A stretch of 64,000 bases of DNA from NCBI GenBank assembly GCA_023957375.1, contig JAMLHB010000002.1:1054001-1118000 (forward strand), written 5' to 3'. The notes under the pieces were generated by a model. That model made no database searches and was not told the DNA's origin. It was given only the letters and a program-made list of their open reading frames with translations. This document shows, in pieces, positions 50,960-60,715 of this stretch. The translations under genes and the position numbers were made by a program. Numbering within the stretch: the stretch's first letter is position 1; every line of letters starts with the position of its first letter. This stretch comes from Flavobacteriales bacterium. GTDB lineage: Bacteria; Bacteroidota; Bacteroidia; Flavobacteriales_F; PHOS-HE28.

Positions 50960-51850
50960 TTAGTTGATATAGCTGGAACGGATGGCGAAAGTGGCCTCCG
51001 TGATGGCGCTCAATTGTTCGTCGGAAAGGGAGGCCGGGGGTGCGGTACCGCCGATCAAGGCCACACCGTCCTCTTGGGTGATGGTGCTGTTGCCCGATGG
51101 GGTTACCACATTGGCGAACAGGGCCTGAAGGCGTTCGAGGTCCTTCAGCGCGGAAGCAATGGCCGGGTCGTCGGGGCCGTAGGTCTTCACCAGTCCAACC
51201 AGGTCGTCCAGGGGAATGCGTTGTTCGGCTATCCGTTGGCGAAGTTCCGGGGTATTGTGTTGTTTGGCCACTTGGGTGGCGATGTACAGGCCTTCCACCC
51301 AGCCGCCGGCCACCATCAGGGCACTGATGTTGTCCCTGCCATTTTCCTTCAGGTAGGCGTCCACCTGCCAATAGGTCTCGCTGATGATGTTCAGCAGGGA
51401 GTCGCGGCTGTTGCGGTTCTTCTCCAACCGGTCTACCACCGCTTGGTTGAAGGCGTTGGTGACATCGAGCTTCTTGGCCAGCTTTTGCGCACAGCTGGTG
51501 TAGAGCATGCTCTCCTGGGTGTTGTTGTACACGCTGGCGTAGCTCAGGTCTGCGCCGTAGATCCCCAAATTGAGCGCCTGCTTGCTGGCCGCAGTGTAGT
51601 TGTCCACGTTTTTCACGTCGTTCAAAATGTCCCGGTCGTACACTGCCCCCGCCGATTTCAGCAGCCCGGCGGTCTCCATGGGGGAGGGGATGTTGTAAAA
51701 GATGCTCCGGGTGCGCTCCGAACGGATGATGTCCGCGGAATCCAAGGCTGGGACGTTCAGTTCCTGCGTGACGGGTTGGTCACCGCCGCCGCATGCGGCA
51801 AAAAGCAGGGCGATGGTGAAGGAGTAAAACAGGTAATGGGCGCGCATCAT
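50960..51850 (-). CDS. Hypothetical lipoprotein
   Basis: The 296-residue protein begins with a lipoprotein signal (YLFYSFTIALLFAACGGG; lipobox cysteine near residue 20), so it is anchored to a membrane outside the cytoplasm. The rest is mainly helical with no recognisable enzyme motif. Typical stretches are LNLGIYGADLSYASVYNNTQ and AGGWVEGLYIATQ. It lies upstream of the secreted protein gene at 50517 in the same orientation and downstream of polA by 54 bases. Confidence 0.75.
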   Translation of the reverse strand: MMRAHYLFYSFTIALLFAACGGGDQPVTQELNVPALDSADIIRSERTRSIFYNIPSPMETAGLLKSAGAVYDRDILNDVKNVDNYTAASKQALNLGIYGADLSYASVYNNTQESMLYTSCAQKLAKKLDVTNAFNQAVVDRLEKNRNSRDSLLNIISETYWQVDAYLKENGRDNISALMVAGGWVEGLYIATQVAKQHNTPELRQRIAEQRIPLDDLVGLVKTYGPDDPAIASALKDLERLQALFANVVTPSGNSTITQEDGVALIGGTAPPASLSDEQLSAITEATFAIRSSYIN

Positions 51851-51904
51851 GTATCGGTCTTCTGGGATGTATCGGGGTAAAGGTGCCCTTTCGGGCCCAT
51901 GGCT

Positions 51905-54751
51905 TCAGTGCGCCTCCAGCCAGTTTTTCCCCACGTTCATGTCAACAACGAGCGGAACGTCCAGCTTCATGGCTCCTTCCATCAGGGCTTTTACGTGTTT
52001 GCGTATGGCAGGTTCCTCCTCCAAGTGGCAGTCGAACACCAGTTCGTCATGCACCTGCAAGAGCAGCTTGCTGCGGAGCTTTTCGCGTTCCAGCCAAGCG
52101 TGGATCTGGATCATCGCCACCTTGATGATGTCCGCCGCGGTGCCCTGCATGGGCGCGTTGATGGCCACGCGCTCCGCCGCGGCCCGCACGGTGTTGTTGC
52201 CGCTGAGCACGTCCGGCAGGTAACGCCGTCGGCCCATCAGGGTTTGCACATAGCCGTGTTGCCGGCAGAAGGCGATGGTCTCATCCATGTAGCCTTTCAC
52301 GCCGGGGAACTGCGCGAAGTAGCCGGTGATGATCTCCTGCGCCTCGGCGCGCGGGATGCCCAGGTTTTGGCTAAGGCCGAAAGCGCCCTGCCCGTAAGCG
52401 ATGCCGAAGTTGACGGCCTTGGCGCGGCTGCGCTGCTCGCGCGTCACCTCGCCGATGGGCACGTGGAACACCTGGGCTGCCGTGGCCGCATGGATGTCCA
52501 GCCCCTGCCGGAAGGCCTCCTGCATGTTCGGGTCGCCGCTCATGTGGGCGATGATGCGCAGCTCGATCTGCGAATAGTCCGCGCTCAGCAGGCCGTAGTG
52601 TGCGTCGCGCGGCACGAAGGCCTTGCGGATCTCGCGCCCTTTCTCGGTGCGGATGGGGATGTTCTGCAGGTTGGGCTCGTCGCTGCTCAGGCGGCCGGTG
52701 CTGGCCACGGCCTGCCGGTAGTTGGTGTGTACGCGCCCGTCGGCGGGGTCCACCGCCAGCGGCAGCGTGTCCACGTAGGTGCTTTTCAATTTGCGCAGGC
52801 TGCGGTAGTCCAAGATCATCGGGATGGCCGGGTGCTCATGGGCCATGGCGCTCAGGATGTCCTCGCTGGTCTGGTACTGGCCCGTGCGCGTCTTCTTGGG
52901 CTTTTCCCCGCCCAGCTTCAGTGTCTCAAAGAGCACATCGCCGAGCTGCTTGGGCGAGTCGATGTTGAATGGCACGCCGCAGGCCGCGATGATCTTTTCC
53001 TGCAAGGCCAGGATCGCCTCGCCCAGCTCCGCGCTGAAGGCGTTCAAGGCATCCGTGTCCAAGCGGATGCCCTCGCCCTCCATGTCGGCCAGCACCCGCA
53101 CCAGGGGCATTTCCACCTCGCCGAAGAGTTTTTCCTGGTCCTTCTCCTTCAGCTTGGGCGCGAGCAGTTCGTACAGCTGCCAAGTGATGTCGGCATCCTC
53201 GGCGGCGTATTCGGCCACGCGCTCCACCGGCACGTCGCGCATGGTCTTCTGTTTCTTCCCGGCGGGGCCGATCAGCTCGGTGATGGGCTGCGGCCGGTAG
53301 TGGAGCAGCGTTTCGGCCATGTAGTCCATGCCGTGCCGCAGGTCCGATTCCAGCAGGAAATGCGCCAGCATGGTATCGAACTGCTTCCCGGCGATGCGCA
53401 CACCGTAGCGGTCCAGCACGCGCATGTCGTACTTGATGTTCTGGCCCACCTTGGTGATCCGCACGTCTTCCAGCGGCTGGCGGAACCGTTCCAGCACCTG
53501 CTGCGCGGCCGCACGCCCGGCGGGCACCGGCACGTACCAGCCCGTATGCGCCTTCCAGCTGAAGGAAAGCCCCACCAGCTCGGCCTGTTGCAGGTCCAGC
53601 GCATCCGTTTCCGTGTCGAAGCAGAATTTTCCCAGGCCCGCCAATTCCTTCGCCAAGGCTTCCTGTTCCTCCGCCGTGGCCGCCACGCGGTAGTCGTGCG
53701 GCACCGTGCTCAGGTCACCCATCCCACCGTCATCGCGAGGCTCTGCGAAGCGATCCATTTCAGAATCTGCATCGCCCCCACTGAACAAATCCGGCTGCTG
53801 CTTCGGTGTCACTTTCAGCCGCACCGGCGCGGGCGCCGCTTCCGGCTCCCCGCCCAGCACCGTCTTCAGCAGGGTGCGGAACTCCAGCTCCTCGAACACC
53901 TCGCGCACCTTCGCCTCATCGGGCGGGTCCAGGTGCAGGGCCTCGTGGTCCAGTTCCACGGGCGCATCGGTGATGATCGTGGCCAACTGCTTGCTCATGC
54001 GCCCTTGCTGGGCAAAGGCGATCACGTTCTCCTTCTGCTTGCCCTTGAGCTGCTCCACGCCCTCCAGCACGCCCTCCAAGCTGCCAAACTGCTGCACCAA
54101 TTTCATGGCCGTCTTTTCGCCAATGCCCGGGATGCCCGGGATGTTGTCCACCGCATCGCCCATCAGCCCCAGGATGTCCCGCACCTGGTCGGTGCGCTCC
54201 AGCCCCCAGCGCTCGCAAATTTCCTTGGGCCCCAGCACCTCCGGCGGCGCACCGCTCTTGCCGGGCTTGTACATCAGCACCTGGTCGCTCACCAACTGCC
54301 CGAAATCCTTGTCGGGCGTCACCATGTAGGTGGTGTACCCTTCCTTTTCGGCCTGTTTGGCCAGCGTGCCGATCACATCATCGGCCTCGTAGCCGGGGCT
54401 GCCCAGCACGGGGATGTTGAAGGCCTCGATGATGCGGCGGATATAAGGCACGTTGCTTCGGATGTCATCGGGCGTCTCATCGCGGTTGGCCTTGTATTCG
54501 GGGTGTACTTCCAGCCGGGCGGCGGGCGCGCCCACATCAAACACCACGGCTAAGTGCGTGGGCTTTTCGCGCTTGATCAGGTCCAGCAGGGTGAGCGTAA
54601 AGCCGAAGGCCGCGCTGGTGTTAAGGCGCTTGCTGTTGATGCGCGGGGCACGGATGAAGCTGAAGTAGGCGCGGAAGATCAGCGCGTAGGCGTCCAGCAG
54701 GAACAGGCGTTTGTCTTCGTTGCCGTTGGTGGATGGGGTGTGCAGGGACAT
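51905..54751 (-). CDS. polA: DNA polymerase I
   Basis: The 948-residue protein has all three Pol I domains. The 5'-nuclease (residues 15-290) carries the acidic DAYALIFRA, VVFDVGAPAAR and MGDAVDNIPGIPGIGEKTA motifs. The 3'-5' proofreading domain (about 345-535) keeps the catalytic residues: FDTETDALD, NIKYDMRVLD and YAAEDADITW. The polymerase domain is marked by DYSQIELRIIAHMSGD, RSRAKAVNFGIAYGQGAFGL and LLQVHDELVFD. A short insertion at about residues 331-341 is encoded by a repeat-like DNA segment. A TACCTTCA element lies just before the ATG. Confidence 0.97.
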   Translation of the reverse strand: MSLHTPSTNGNEDKRLFLLDAYALIFRAYFSFIRAPRINSKRLNTSAAFGFTLTLLDLIKREKPTHLAVVFDVGAPAARLEVHPEYKANRDETPDDIRSNVPYIRRIIEAFNIPVLGSPGYEADDVIGTLAKQAEKEGYTTYMVTPDKDFGQLVSDQVLMYKPGKSGAPPEVLGPKEICERWGLERTDQVRDILGLMGDAVDNIPGIPGIGEKTAMKLVQQFGSLEGVLEGVEQLKGKQKENVIAFAQQGRMSKQLATIITDAPVELDHEALHLDPPDEAKVREVFEELEFRTLLKTVLGGEPEAAPAPVRLKVTPKQQPDLFSGGDADSEMDRFAEPRDDGGMGDLSTVPHDYRVAATAEEQEALAKELAGLGKFCFDTETDALDLQQAELVGLSFSWKAHTGWYVPVPAGRAAAQQVLERFRQPLEDVRITKVGQNIKYDMRVLDRYGVRIAGKQFDTMLAHFLLESDLRHGMDYMAETLLHYRPQPITELIGPAGKKQKTMRDVPVERVAEYAAEDADITWQLYELLAPKLKEKDQEKLFGEVEMPLVRVLADMEGEGIRLDTDALNAFSAELGEAILALQEKIIAACGVPFNIDSPKQLGDVLFETLKLGGEKPKKTRTGQYQTSEDILSAMAHEHPAIPMILDYRSLRKLKSTYVDTLPLAVDPADGRVHTNYRQAVASTGRLSSDEPNLQNIPIRTEKGREIRKAFVPRDAHYGLLSADYSQIELRIIAHMSGDPNMQEAFRQGLDIHAATAAQVFHVPIGEVTREQRSRAKAVNFGIAYGQGAFGLSQNLGIPRAEAQEIITGYFAQFPGVKGYMDETIAFCRQHGYVQTLMGRRRYLPDVLSGNNTVRAAAERVAINAPMQGTAADIIKVAMIQIHAWLEREKLRSKLLLQVHDELVFDCHLEEEPAIRKHVKALMEGAMKLDVPLVVDMNVGKNWLEAH
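53729..53760. repeat. Repeat-like palindromic segment inside polA
   Basis: The stretch GTCATCGCGAGGCTCTGCGA (continuing AGCGATCCATTT) resembles the short imperfect palindromes of the type TCATNGCGAGCGAAGCGA seen between genes in many genomes. Here it is in frame within the linker between the 5'-nuclease and proofreading domains and encodes the residues MDRFAEPRDDG on the minus strand. Confidence 0.35.
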
Positions 54752-54885
54752 GCGGGGCGTGAAGGTAGGGGCGGAAGAATTTTTTCGTGACCGGGCACCA
54801 TTCGTACGATTTGATGCTACATTGGCATCTGAAAATGATCAAGGGTGAACCAATGACGTACCATTTCCCAACCCTCACGCGAGCG

Positions 54886-54939
54886 TCCACGCTCGTGTGC
54901 GTGAAAAGCAGCCTGCAATCGATCTCACACGAGCGTGGA
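54886..54939. repeat. Hairpin-forming repeat, left flank of the AT-rich gene
   Basis: Two perfect 14-base arms (TCCACGCTCGTGTG at 54886-54899 and its complement at 54926-54939) can pair around a 26-base loop; outer bases extend the symmetry imperfectly (CTCACGC and GCGTGAG). The first 45 bases are repeated in diverged form, in direct orientation, at 55628-55670. Confidence 0.7.
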
Positions 54940-55003
54940 TACTTGCGTGAGTTGAGGGTAAAAAAGTAGCTGAAGATAATGGAATAAATGTTGATGGAAA
55001 TTG

Positions 55004-55600
55004 ATGAAATTAATTTATGCCATAAGTATTTTACTCATGTCTCAGGTGAAGTCCTTTGGACAGACATCGAACATTGAGTCAAAATTGAGTAATCTTCAGA
55101 ATCAATTTGTCGGCTATATTTCAGAAGGGAACTGCAATGCATACCTAAATAAGATTGAGTACTTAATTGACGAAGTAGACGAATTATACAGAAAGAACAG
55201 CGGCAATCAAGAATTAAAGAGTCTAAAGAAAAAGCTTGAGGCATATAAAAATTATTCGTCCACTTTAACCGGATGTGGTGGAAGCGGTGATCAGGTTAGC
55301 CTAAAATATTTCTATGAATTTCAAAACGCAACGAATTTGTCACCGCGACTTTTGACAAGAAATAATTGCGGTGAATTGTATGTATTGGAGGTTGGAGATT
55401 TTAGTACCTACTACGTTATTAATAACGGGCCAGGAAAGACATACTCTATAATTATAGAAACGGACACCCGAAGGATTTCAATTACACTTGGGGCGCGTTG
55501 CAAAGTAGCAAGAGGATTTAATCAAGGAGAAAAAATCGGTAAAATGTTGAAGATTGGATGTACTTGTAATAGTATAAGTGAAGAGTGTTGGGAATTTTAA
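55004..55600 (+). CDS. AT-rich exported hypothetical protein, probably acquired
   Basis: The 198-residue protein has a signal peptide (MKLIYAISILLMSQVKSFGQ), an extended helical segment rich in Asn, Glu and Lys, and a beta-rich C-terminal part with a cysteine cluster (LKIGCTCNSISEECWEF). No family is recognised. Its base composition is strikingly AT-rich compared with polA and rimP on either side, and it uses AT-ending codons. With related repeats on both flanks, it looks like a recent horizontal acquisition. A TTG one codon upstream (55001) could also start it. Confidence 0.7.
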   Translation: MKLIYAISILLMSQVKSFGQTSNIESKLSNLQNQFVGYISEGNCNAYLNKIEYLIDEVDELYRKNSGNQELKSLKKKLEAYKNYSSTLTGCGGSGDQVSLKYFYEFQNATNLSPRLLTRNNCGELYVLEVGDFSTYYVINNGPGKTYSIIIETDTRRISITLGARCKVARGFNQGEKIGKMLKIGCTCNSISEECWEF

Positions 55601-55627
55601 GAAACTACCCCAAACCTCAAGTAAACA

Positions 55628-55670
55628 TCCACGCTCGTGTCCGTGATGAGTAGCCTGCGATTAATCACAC
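55628..55670 (+). repeat. Diverged direct copy of the left-flank repeat
   Basis: It starts TCCACGCTCGTGTCCGTGAT and includes AGTAGCCTGCGATTAATCAC. It aligns with 54886-54930 over its whole length with about a quarter of positions different. Confidence 0.65.
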
Positions 55671-55954
55671 GGTGGAAACTTCCCAACCCGCGCTCGGGTG
55701 TCCGCGCGCGACCATGGCAGGATCCCGGCGCTCGGGTCCGGCCTGTGGGTGGCCTGTGCGGCCCGAGTGCCCGGCCCTTGATCCGCCTCCGGCGGGCTCC
55801 TGCCATCTTCGGCAAGTATTTGCGAACGCGCTTCGTGCTGGTGCCATGCAAAGAGCTGCAATGGCCAGTGGCCGCGAAAGAGCAGGCACTCGGCAGACAG
55901 CCGAGCGCCGGGATGGTATTTTCTTAAAGCCATTGGCGGTTTGTCCACTTGCAC

Positions 55955-55962
55955 TACCTTTG
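55955..55962 (+). promoter_or_regulatory. TAnnTTTG promoter element of rimP-nusA-infB
   Basis: TACCTTTG is an exact -7 match. A TTTG upstream (55940-55943) is too close for the usual -33 element. The promoter gives an 80-base leader, unlike the leaderless genes elsewhere here. Confidence 0.6.
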
Positions 55963-56042
55963 CCGCCGTTCGGAAGCGGTGAGAGTGAGGAAGAGGGGGC
56001 CGCCCCTCTTTTTTGTTCCCCATCCTGACGGTAAAAAAAACA

Positions 56043-56510
56043 ATGATCACGTCGCGGCAATTGGAACAGGCCCTGGAGCGCAGGCTGGAGGGGTCGGCCC
56101 ACTTCGTGGTGACGGCCGAGGTGCGCCCCGGCGGCAAAGCCGTGGTGGAAGTGGACGGGGAGGAAGCCCCGATCACCTTGGCCGAGCTCAGTGCCATCAA
56201 CAAAGGCCTGCGGGAGGAGTTCGGTGAGGCGCTGGACGATGTGGAGCTGCAGGTGGGAAGCCCCGGTGTAGGTCGGCCCTTCAAGGTGGAGCGGCAGTAC
56301 CGCAAGCACTTCGGCAAGCTGGTGGAGGTGCTGCTGACCGACGGAACGCAGGTGGAAGGCGTGCTGGAATCCCATGGCCCGCAAGGGCTGGGCGTCCGCA
56401 TCCTGGAAGCCGCCAAGATCAGGGGGCGCAAGCCCAAGCTATCGGAAGACATCACGGTGATCCCCTTCACCGCCATCAAGGGAACACAGGCAACGATCAA
56501 ACTCAATTGA
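56043..56510 (+). CDS. rimP: Ribosome maturation factor RimP
   Basis: RimP binds the 30S precursor and helps late assembly of the small ribosomal subunit. The 155-residue protein has the family pattern VEVDGEEAPITLAELSAINK, then the signature VELQVGSPGVGRPFKVERQYRKHFGKLVEV, and an SH3-like C-terminal domain ending in TVIPFTAIKGTQATIKLN. It is the first gene of rimP-nusA-infB; nusA begins 8 bases after its stop. The start at 56043 omits ten residues of an upstream extension that the family lacks. Confidence 0.96.
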   Translation: MITSRQLEQALERRLEGSAHFVVTAEVRPGGKAVVEVDGEEAPITLAELSAINKGLREEFGEALDDVELQVGSPGVGRPFKVERQYRKHFGKLVEVLLTDGTQVEGVLESHGPQGLGVRILEAAKIRGRKPKLSEDITVIPFTAIKGTQATIKLN

Positions 56511-56518
56511 GCAGTGCA

Positions 56519-57757
56519 ATGAGCACAGTGAACCTCATCGAATCCTTCGGGGAATTCAAGGACCTGAAGAACATTGACCGGGTGACCATGATGGGCATCC
56601 TGGAAGACGTGTTCCGGGGCGTGGTGAAGCGTAAGTACGGCGAAGAGGCCAGCTTCGACATCATCATCAACCCGGACAAGGGCGACCTGGAGATCTGGTT
56701 GAACCGGGAAATTGTGCCCGACGGTGAAGTGGAGGACGAAGGGCGGCAGATCGCGCTGGGCGAAGCGCTGCAGATCGAGCCCGACTTTGAGGTGGGCGAG
56801 GAGGTGAGCCAAGAAGTGAAGATCGCCGATTTTGGCCGTCGCAACATCCTTGCGCTGAAGCAGAACTTGCAGGGCCGCATCATGGAACTGGAGAAGGACC
56901 ACATCTACACCAAGTACAAGGAGCGGGTAGGCGAGATCATCACCGGCGAGGTGTACCAGGTGTGGAAGCGCGAAACGTTGGTGCTGGACGATGAGGGCAA
57001 CGAGCTGATCATGCCCAAAGACCAGCAGATCAAGACGGATTTCTTCAAAAAAGGCGACACGGTGCGCGCCGTGGTGTGGAAGGTGGACATGCGCAACAAC
57101 AGCCCGGTGGTGCTGCTGTCCCGCACCGCACCGGAATTCCTGGAGAAGTTGTTCGAGCAGGAAGTGCCCGAGGTGGCCGACGGTCTGATCACCGTCAAGC
57201 GCATCGTGCGCGAGCCCGGTGAGCGGGCCAAGGTGGCCGTGGAAAGCTACGATGACCGCATCGATCCGGTGGGAGCCTGCGTGGGCATGAAAGGCAGCCG
57301 CATCCACGGCATCGTGCGCGAGCTGCGCAACGAGAACATCGACGTGATCAATTGGACGGCCAATGAACAACTGCTGATCCAGCGGGCCCTGAGCCCCGCC
57401 AAGGTGGGCGAGATCAAGCTGGACGAGGCGAACAAGCGCGCCGAAGTGTACATGAAGCCCGACCAGGTGGCCCTGGCCATTGGCAAGGGCGGCCACAACA
57501 TCAAGCTGGCCGGGCGTTTGACCGGCTACGACATCGATGTCTACCGGGACAGCGATGAAGTAACCGACGATGTGGACCTCGACGAGTTCCGCGACGAGAT
57601 CGAACCGTGGATCATCGATGCGCTCAAGGGCATCGGTTGCGACACCGCGCGCGCAGTGCTGGAGGTGGCGCCCGATGAATTGGCCAAACGCACCGACCTG
57701 GAGGATGAGACGGTGATCGAAGTGCTGAAGATCCTCAAATCGGAGTTGGCCAAGTAA
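56519..57757 (+). CDS. nusA: Transcription termination/antitermination protein NusA
   Basis: NusA binds RNA polymerase and nascent RNA, modulating pausing, termination and antitermination. The 412-residue protein has the N-terminal polymerase-binding domain ([20 protein letters not shown]), an S1 domain near 135-200 ([19 protein letters not shown]) and two KH domains containing [21 protein letters not shown] and [20 protein letters not shown] short helical tail follows, as in Bacteroidota. A TTG at 56507 could start translation four codons earlier. Confidence 0.97.
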   Translation: MSTVNLIESFGEFKDLKNIDRVTMMGILEDVFRGVVKRKYGEEASFDIIINPDKGDLEIWLNREIVPDGEVEDEGRQIALGEALQIEPDFEVGEEVSQEVKIADFGRRNILALKQNLQGRIMELEKDHIYTKYKERVGEIITGEVYQVWKRETLVLDDEGNELIMPKDQQIKTDFFKKGDTVRAVVWKVDMRNNSPVVLLSRTAPEFLEKLFEQEVPEVADGLITVKRIVREPGERAKVAVESYDDRIDPVGACVGMKGSRIHGIVRELRNENIDVINWTANEQLLIQRALSPAKVGEIKLDEANKRAEVYMKPDQVALAIGKGGHNIKLAGRLTGYDIDVYRDSDEVTDDVDLDEFRDEIEPWIIDALKGIGCDTARAVLEVAPDELAKRTDLEDETVIEVLKILKSELAK

Positions 57758-57793
57758 GGCGTGTGGGCGAATACGTGTAAACGAAACAGGCGA

Positions 57794-60508
57794 ATGACGG
57801 AAACGGCGGGAAAGGCGGTAAGGCTGAGCAAGGTGACGCGCGACTTCAACCTCGGCGTCCATACCGTGGTGGAGTTTCTTGCCGGTAAAGGGCATGTGGT
57901 GGAAGCCTCCCCGAACACCAAGATCCCTGGTGAGCTGTATGCCTTGCTGGAAAAGGAGTTCGGCCAGGACAAGGCCGAAAAGGCAGCGAGCAAACAAGTG
58001 ATCCAGGAGCGGCAGGAGCGCGAGGCTGTTGTCCTGCCCAGTGTTCCGGAACCAACGGTGCCCGCCGAAGAGGTGCCGCCACCCCCTGCCGCCGAACCGC
58101 AGCAAGAGGTGGTGCCCGCCGCCGAAAAGGCCCCTGAACCGAAGGAGGACGGGAAAAAAACCGCGGAGGACCTGAAAATTGCGGAAACTCCAGCCCCCCC
58201 TGCGGCCACGGTGGAAGAAGTGAAGGCTGCACCCAAGCGGGTGCCGGGGGTGAAGACCCTGGGCAAGATCGACCTGGAGGCGCGCAAGGCACCCAAGCCC
58301 GCCAAAACGGCCAAGGCCCCGGAGGCAGCGCCGCCCCCCGCGCCACCAGTACCCGAAGTGAAGAAGCCCGAGCCCGTGGCCAAGGCACCCGAGCCGGAAA
58401 CCATCCGCGTGAACGTGGAGAAGCTGGCCGGCCCGAAAACCATCGGCCACATTGAATTGCCCAAGGAACGGGAGCGCAAGCCCGCCGACAAGGACGGTGA
58501 GCGGGGCCGCCGCAAGCGCATTGTGAAATCCGGCCCGGTGAACGTACGCCGCGTGGTGCAGCAGCAACAGCACAAGGCGGCCGGACAGCCGGGTGAACTG
58601 GACGAGAACGCCGTGAAGCGCAAGGTGAGCGAGACCTTGGCCCGCCTGACCGGCGGGGGCGGCAAGAGCCGTGCGGCCAAGCGGAAGGTCGACAAGCGCC
58701 ATGAGCGCTTCCAGCGGCGCGAGGAGGAGATCCAAGCGCGCCAATTGGCCGGGCGCACCCTGAAAGTGACCGAGTTTGTAACGGCCAGCGAGCTGGCCTC
58801 CATGATGGACGTGCCCGTCACCGACATCATCAAGGCGTGCTTCTCGCTGGGCATGATGGTGAGCATCAACCAGCGCTTGGATGCCGAAACCTTGTCGGTG
58901 ATCGCCGACGAGTATGGGTTCAAGGTGGAGTTCGTGGGCATGGACGTGCAGGATGAAACCGTGGAAGAACCCGATGATCCCGCGCGGATGGTGCCGCGTG
59001 CCCCCATTGTCACCGTGATGGGCCACGTGGACCACGGCAAAACCTCGCTGCTGGACCACATCCGCAAGGCCAACGTCATCGCCGGTGAGGCCGGGGGCAT
59101 CACCCAGCACATCGGTGCCTACAGCGTGGCCATAGACAACGGCCGCCGCATCACCTTCCTGGACACTCCGGGCCACGAGGCCTTCACGGCCATGCGCGCA
59201 CGCGGTGCCAAGATCACCGACATTGCCATCATCGTGATCGCAGCGGACGACAGCGTGATGCCCCAAACGCGGGAGGCCATCAACCACGCACAAGCTGCCG
59301 GCGTGCCCATGGTGTTCGCGTTCAACAAGATCGACAAGCCGCAGGCCAATGCGGACAAGATCCGGGAGCAGCTCAGCCAAATGAACATCCTGGTGGAGGA
59401 ATGGGGCGGCAAGTACCAGACCCAGGAGATCAGCGCGAAAAAAGGCGTGGGCATCGAGCAGTTGCTGGAAAAAGTATTGCTGGAGGCTGACCTGCTGGAG
59501 CTGAAAGCCGACCCGAGCAAGCGGGGCGCCGGGGCCGTGATCGAAAGCACCTTGGAGGTGGGCCGCGGGTATGTGACCACCCTGCTGGTGGAGGGCGGCA
59601 CCCTGCACAAGGGCGACGTGATCCTGGTGGGCCAGCACAGCGGCCGGGTGCGCAACATGTTCAACGAACGGGGCCAATCGGTGCAGGAGGCCGGCCCTTC
59701 CGTGCCGGTATCCATCCTGGGCCTGGACGGTGCCCCCAACGCAGGCGACCGCTTTTACGTGATGGAGGACGAGCGCGAAGCCCGGCAAGTGGCCACCCGC
59801 CGCCAACAACTGCAGCGCGAGCAGGGCATCCGCACGCGCAAGCACATCACCCTGGACGAGATCGGCCGCCGCCTGGCGATCGGCGATTTCAAGGAGCTCA
59901 ACATCATTGTGAAGGGCGACGTGGACGGCTCGGTGGAAGCGCTGACCGATTCACTGCTCAAGCTGAGCACCGAAAGCATCAAGGTGGACGTGATCCACAA
60001 GGCGGTGGGCCCCATCGCCGAAAGCGACGTGCTGTTGGCCTCCGCGTCCAACGCCATCATCGTCGGCTTCCAAGTGCGGCCCACCGTGGGCGCGCGCAAG
60101 CTGGCCGAGCAGGAAGAGATCGAGATCCGCCTCTATTCGATCATCTACGACGCGATCGAAGAGCTCAAACAGGCCATGGAGGGCATGCTCGCCCCCAAGG
60201 AGGAGGAGAACGTGACCGGCACGGCCGAAGTGCGCGAAACGTTCCGCATCAGCAAGGTGGGCACCGTGGCGGGCTGCTATGTGCTGGACGGGAAGATCAC
60301 CCGCAACAGCCGCATTCGCCTGATCCGCGACAGCATCGTGGTTTACACCGGCGAACTCAGCGACCTCAAACGGTTCAAGGACGACGTGAAGGAGGTCACC
60401 CACGGCTACGAGTGCGGCCTCAGCATCAAGAACTTCAACGACATCAAGGTAGGCGACCACGTGGAAGCCTTCGAGATGGTGGAGGTGAAGCGGACCTTGG
60501 AGGAGTGA
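57794..60508 (+). CDS. infB: Translation initiation factor IF-2
   Basis: IF-2 is the GTPase that brings initiator tRNA to the 30S subunit. The 904-residue protein has an N-terminal helical domain ([17 protein letters not shown]), a long proline/alanine/lysine-rich linker (about 80-300) and the IF-2 N domain ([19 protein letters not shown]). The G domain has [28 protein letters not shown] and FNKIDKP, and domains II-IV run to the end. The proline-rich linker is the usual low-conservation region. It starts 36 bases after nusA, completing the rimP-nusA-infB operon. Confidence 0.97.
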   Translation: MTETAGKAVRLSKVTRDFNLGVHTVVEFLAGKGHVVEASPNTKIPGELYALLEKEFGQDKAEKAASKQVIQERQEREAVVLPSVPEPTVPAEEVPPPPAAEPQQEVVPAAEKAPEPKEDGKKTAEDLKIAETPAPPAATVEEVKAAPKRVPGVKTLGKIDLEARKAPKPAKTAKAPEAAPPPAPPVPEVKKPEPVAKAPEPETIRVNVEKLAGPKTIGHIELPKERERKPADKDGERGRRKRIVKSGPVNVRRVVQQQQHKAAGQPGELDENAVKRKVSETLARLTGGGGKSRAAKRKVDKRHERFQRREEEIQARQLAGRTLKVTEFVTASELASMMDVPVTDIIKACFSLGMMVSINQRLDAETLSVIADEYGFKVEFVGMDVQDETVEEPDDPARMVPRAPIVTVMGHVDHGKTSLLDHIRKANVIAGEAGGITQHIGAYSVAIDNGRRITFLDTPGHEAFTAMRARGAKITDIAIIVIAADDSVMPQTREAINHAQAAGVPMVFAFNKIDKPQANADKIREQLSQMNILVEEWGGKYQTQEISAKKGVGIEQLLEKVLLEADLLELKADPSKRGAGAVIESTLEVGRGYVTTLLVEGGTLHKGDVILVGQHSGRVRNMFNERGQSVQEAGPSVPVSILGLDGAPNAGDRFYVMEDEREARQVATRRQQLQREQGIRTRKHITLDEIGRRLAIGDFKELNIIVKGDVDGSVEALTDSLLKLSTESIKVDVIHKAVGPIAESDVLLASASNAIIVGFQVRPTVGARKLAEQEEIEIRLYSIIYDAIEELKQAMEGMLAPKEEENVTGTAEVRETFRISKVGTVAGCYVLDGKITRNSRIRLIRDSIVVYTGELSDLKRFKDDVKEVTHGYECGLSIKNFNDIKVGDHVEAFEMVEVKRTLEE

Positions 60509-60554
60509 CGCAGGCGGTGCCGCCACAGCGGACTTTGCGGGCACCGCAGGGATC

Positions 60555-60715
60555 ATACCCTTTCGCAATAAAGCCCCATCCGATCTACTTGCTCTTTTTC
60601 CGCATGTCTTCTCCGATGTGGTCATTCCGTAGACACCGCTACGCAACGCCCTCCTCGTATCGCCCTGCGAAAAAATAGCTGCGCATCTTTACGGCCCCTT
60701 ATTGCGAAAAGGTAT
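60555..60715. repeat. Intact 161-bp IR-bounded repeat element
   Basis: The element starts ATACCCTTTCGCAATAAAGC and ends TTATTGCGAAAAGGTAT, so its termini are inverted repeats. The interior (for example GCAACGCCCTCCTCGTATCG and CTGCGAAAAAATAGCTGCGC) matches the split copy at 35987-36500 in opposite orientation. Its last base is the first base of the downstream gene's stop codon, so it abuts or overlaps that coding end. No coding capacity. Similar elements are probably dispersed through this genome. Confidence 0.75.

Larger units (their letters stand above)
55601..56042. other. Intergenic region upstream of rimP
   Basis: It contains the right-hand flank repeat (55628-55670) and very GC-rich sequence with palindromic blocks near 55690-55800. 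The rimP promoter element follows, then an 80-base leader with a G-rich then C-rich stretch (AGAGGGG and CCCCTCT near 55992-56010) that can pair into a hairpin close to TTTTTTG. This could be an attenuator-like element before the rimP-nusA-infB operon. No open frame looks real. Confidence 0.45.

Noticed and set aside
51899-54553. Long plus-strand open frame opposite polA
   Set aside because: It lies wholly antisense to polA, whose motifs are unambiguous, and its translation has no recognisable fold.
54886-55670. Repeats flanking the AT-rich gene as integron attC sites
   Set aside because: The flanks are palindromic and repeated but lack recognisable attC core sites, and no integrase is present in the window.
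55661-59845. Very long minus-strand open frame opposite infB and nusA
   Set aside because: It is a shadow of high-GC coding bias: the plus strand carries rimP, nusA and infB with clear motifs, and the antisense translation is low-complexity His/Leu-rich with no domain.
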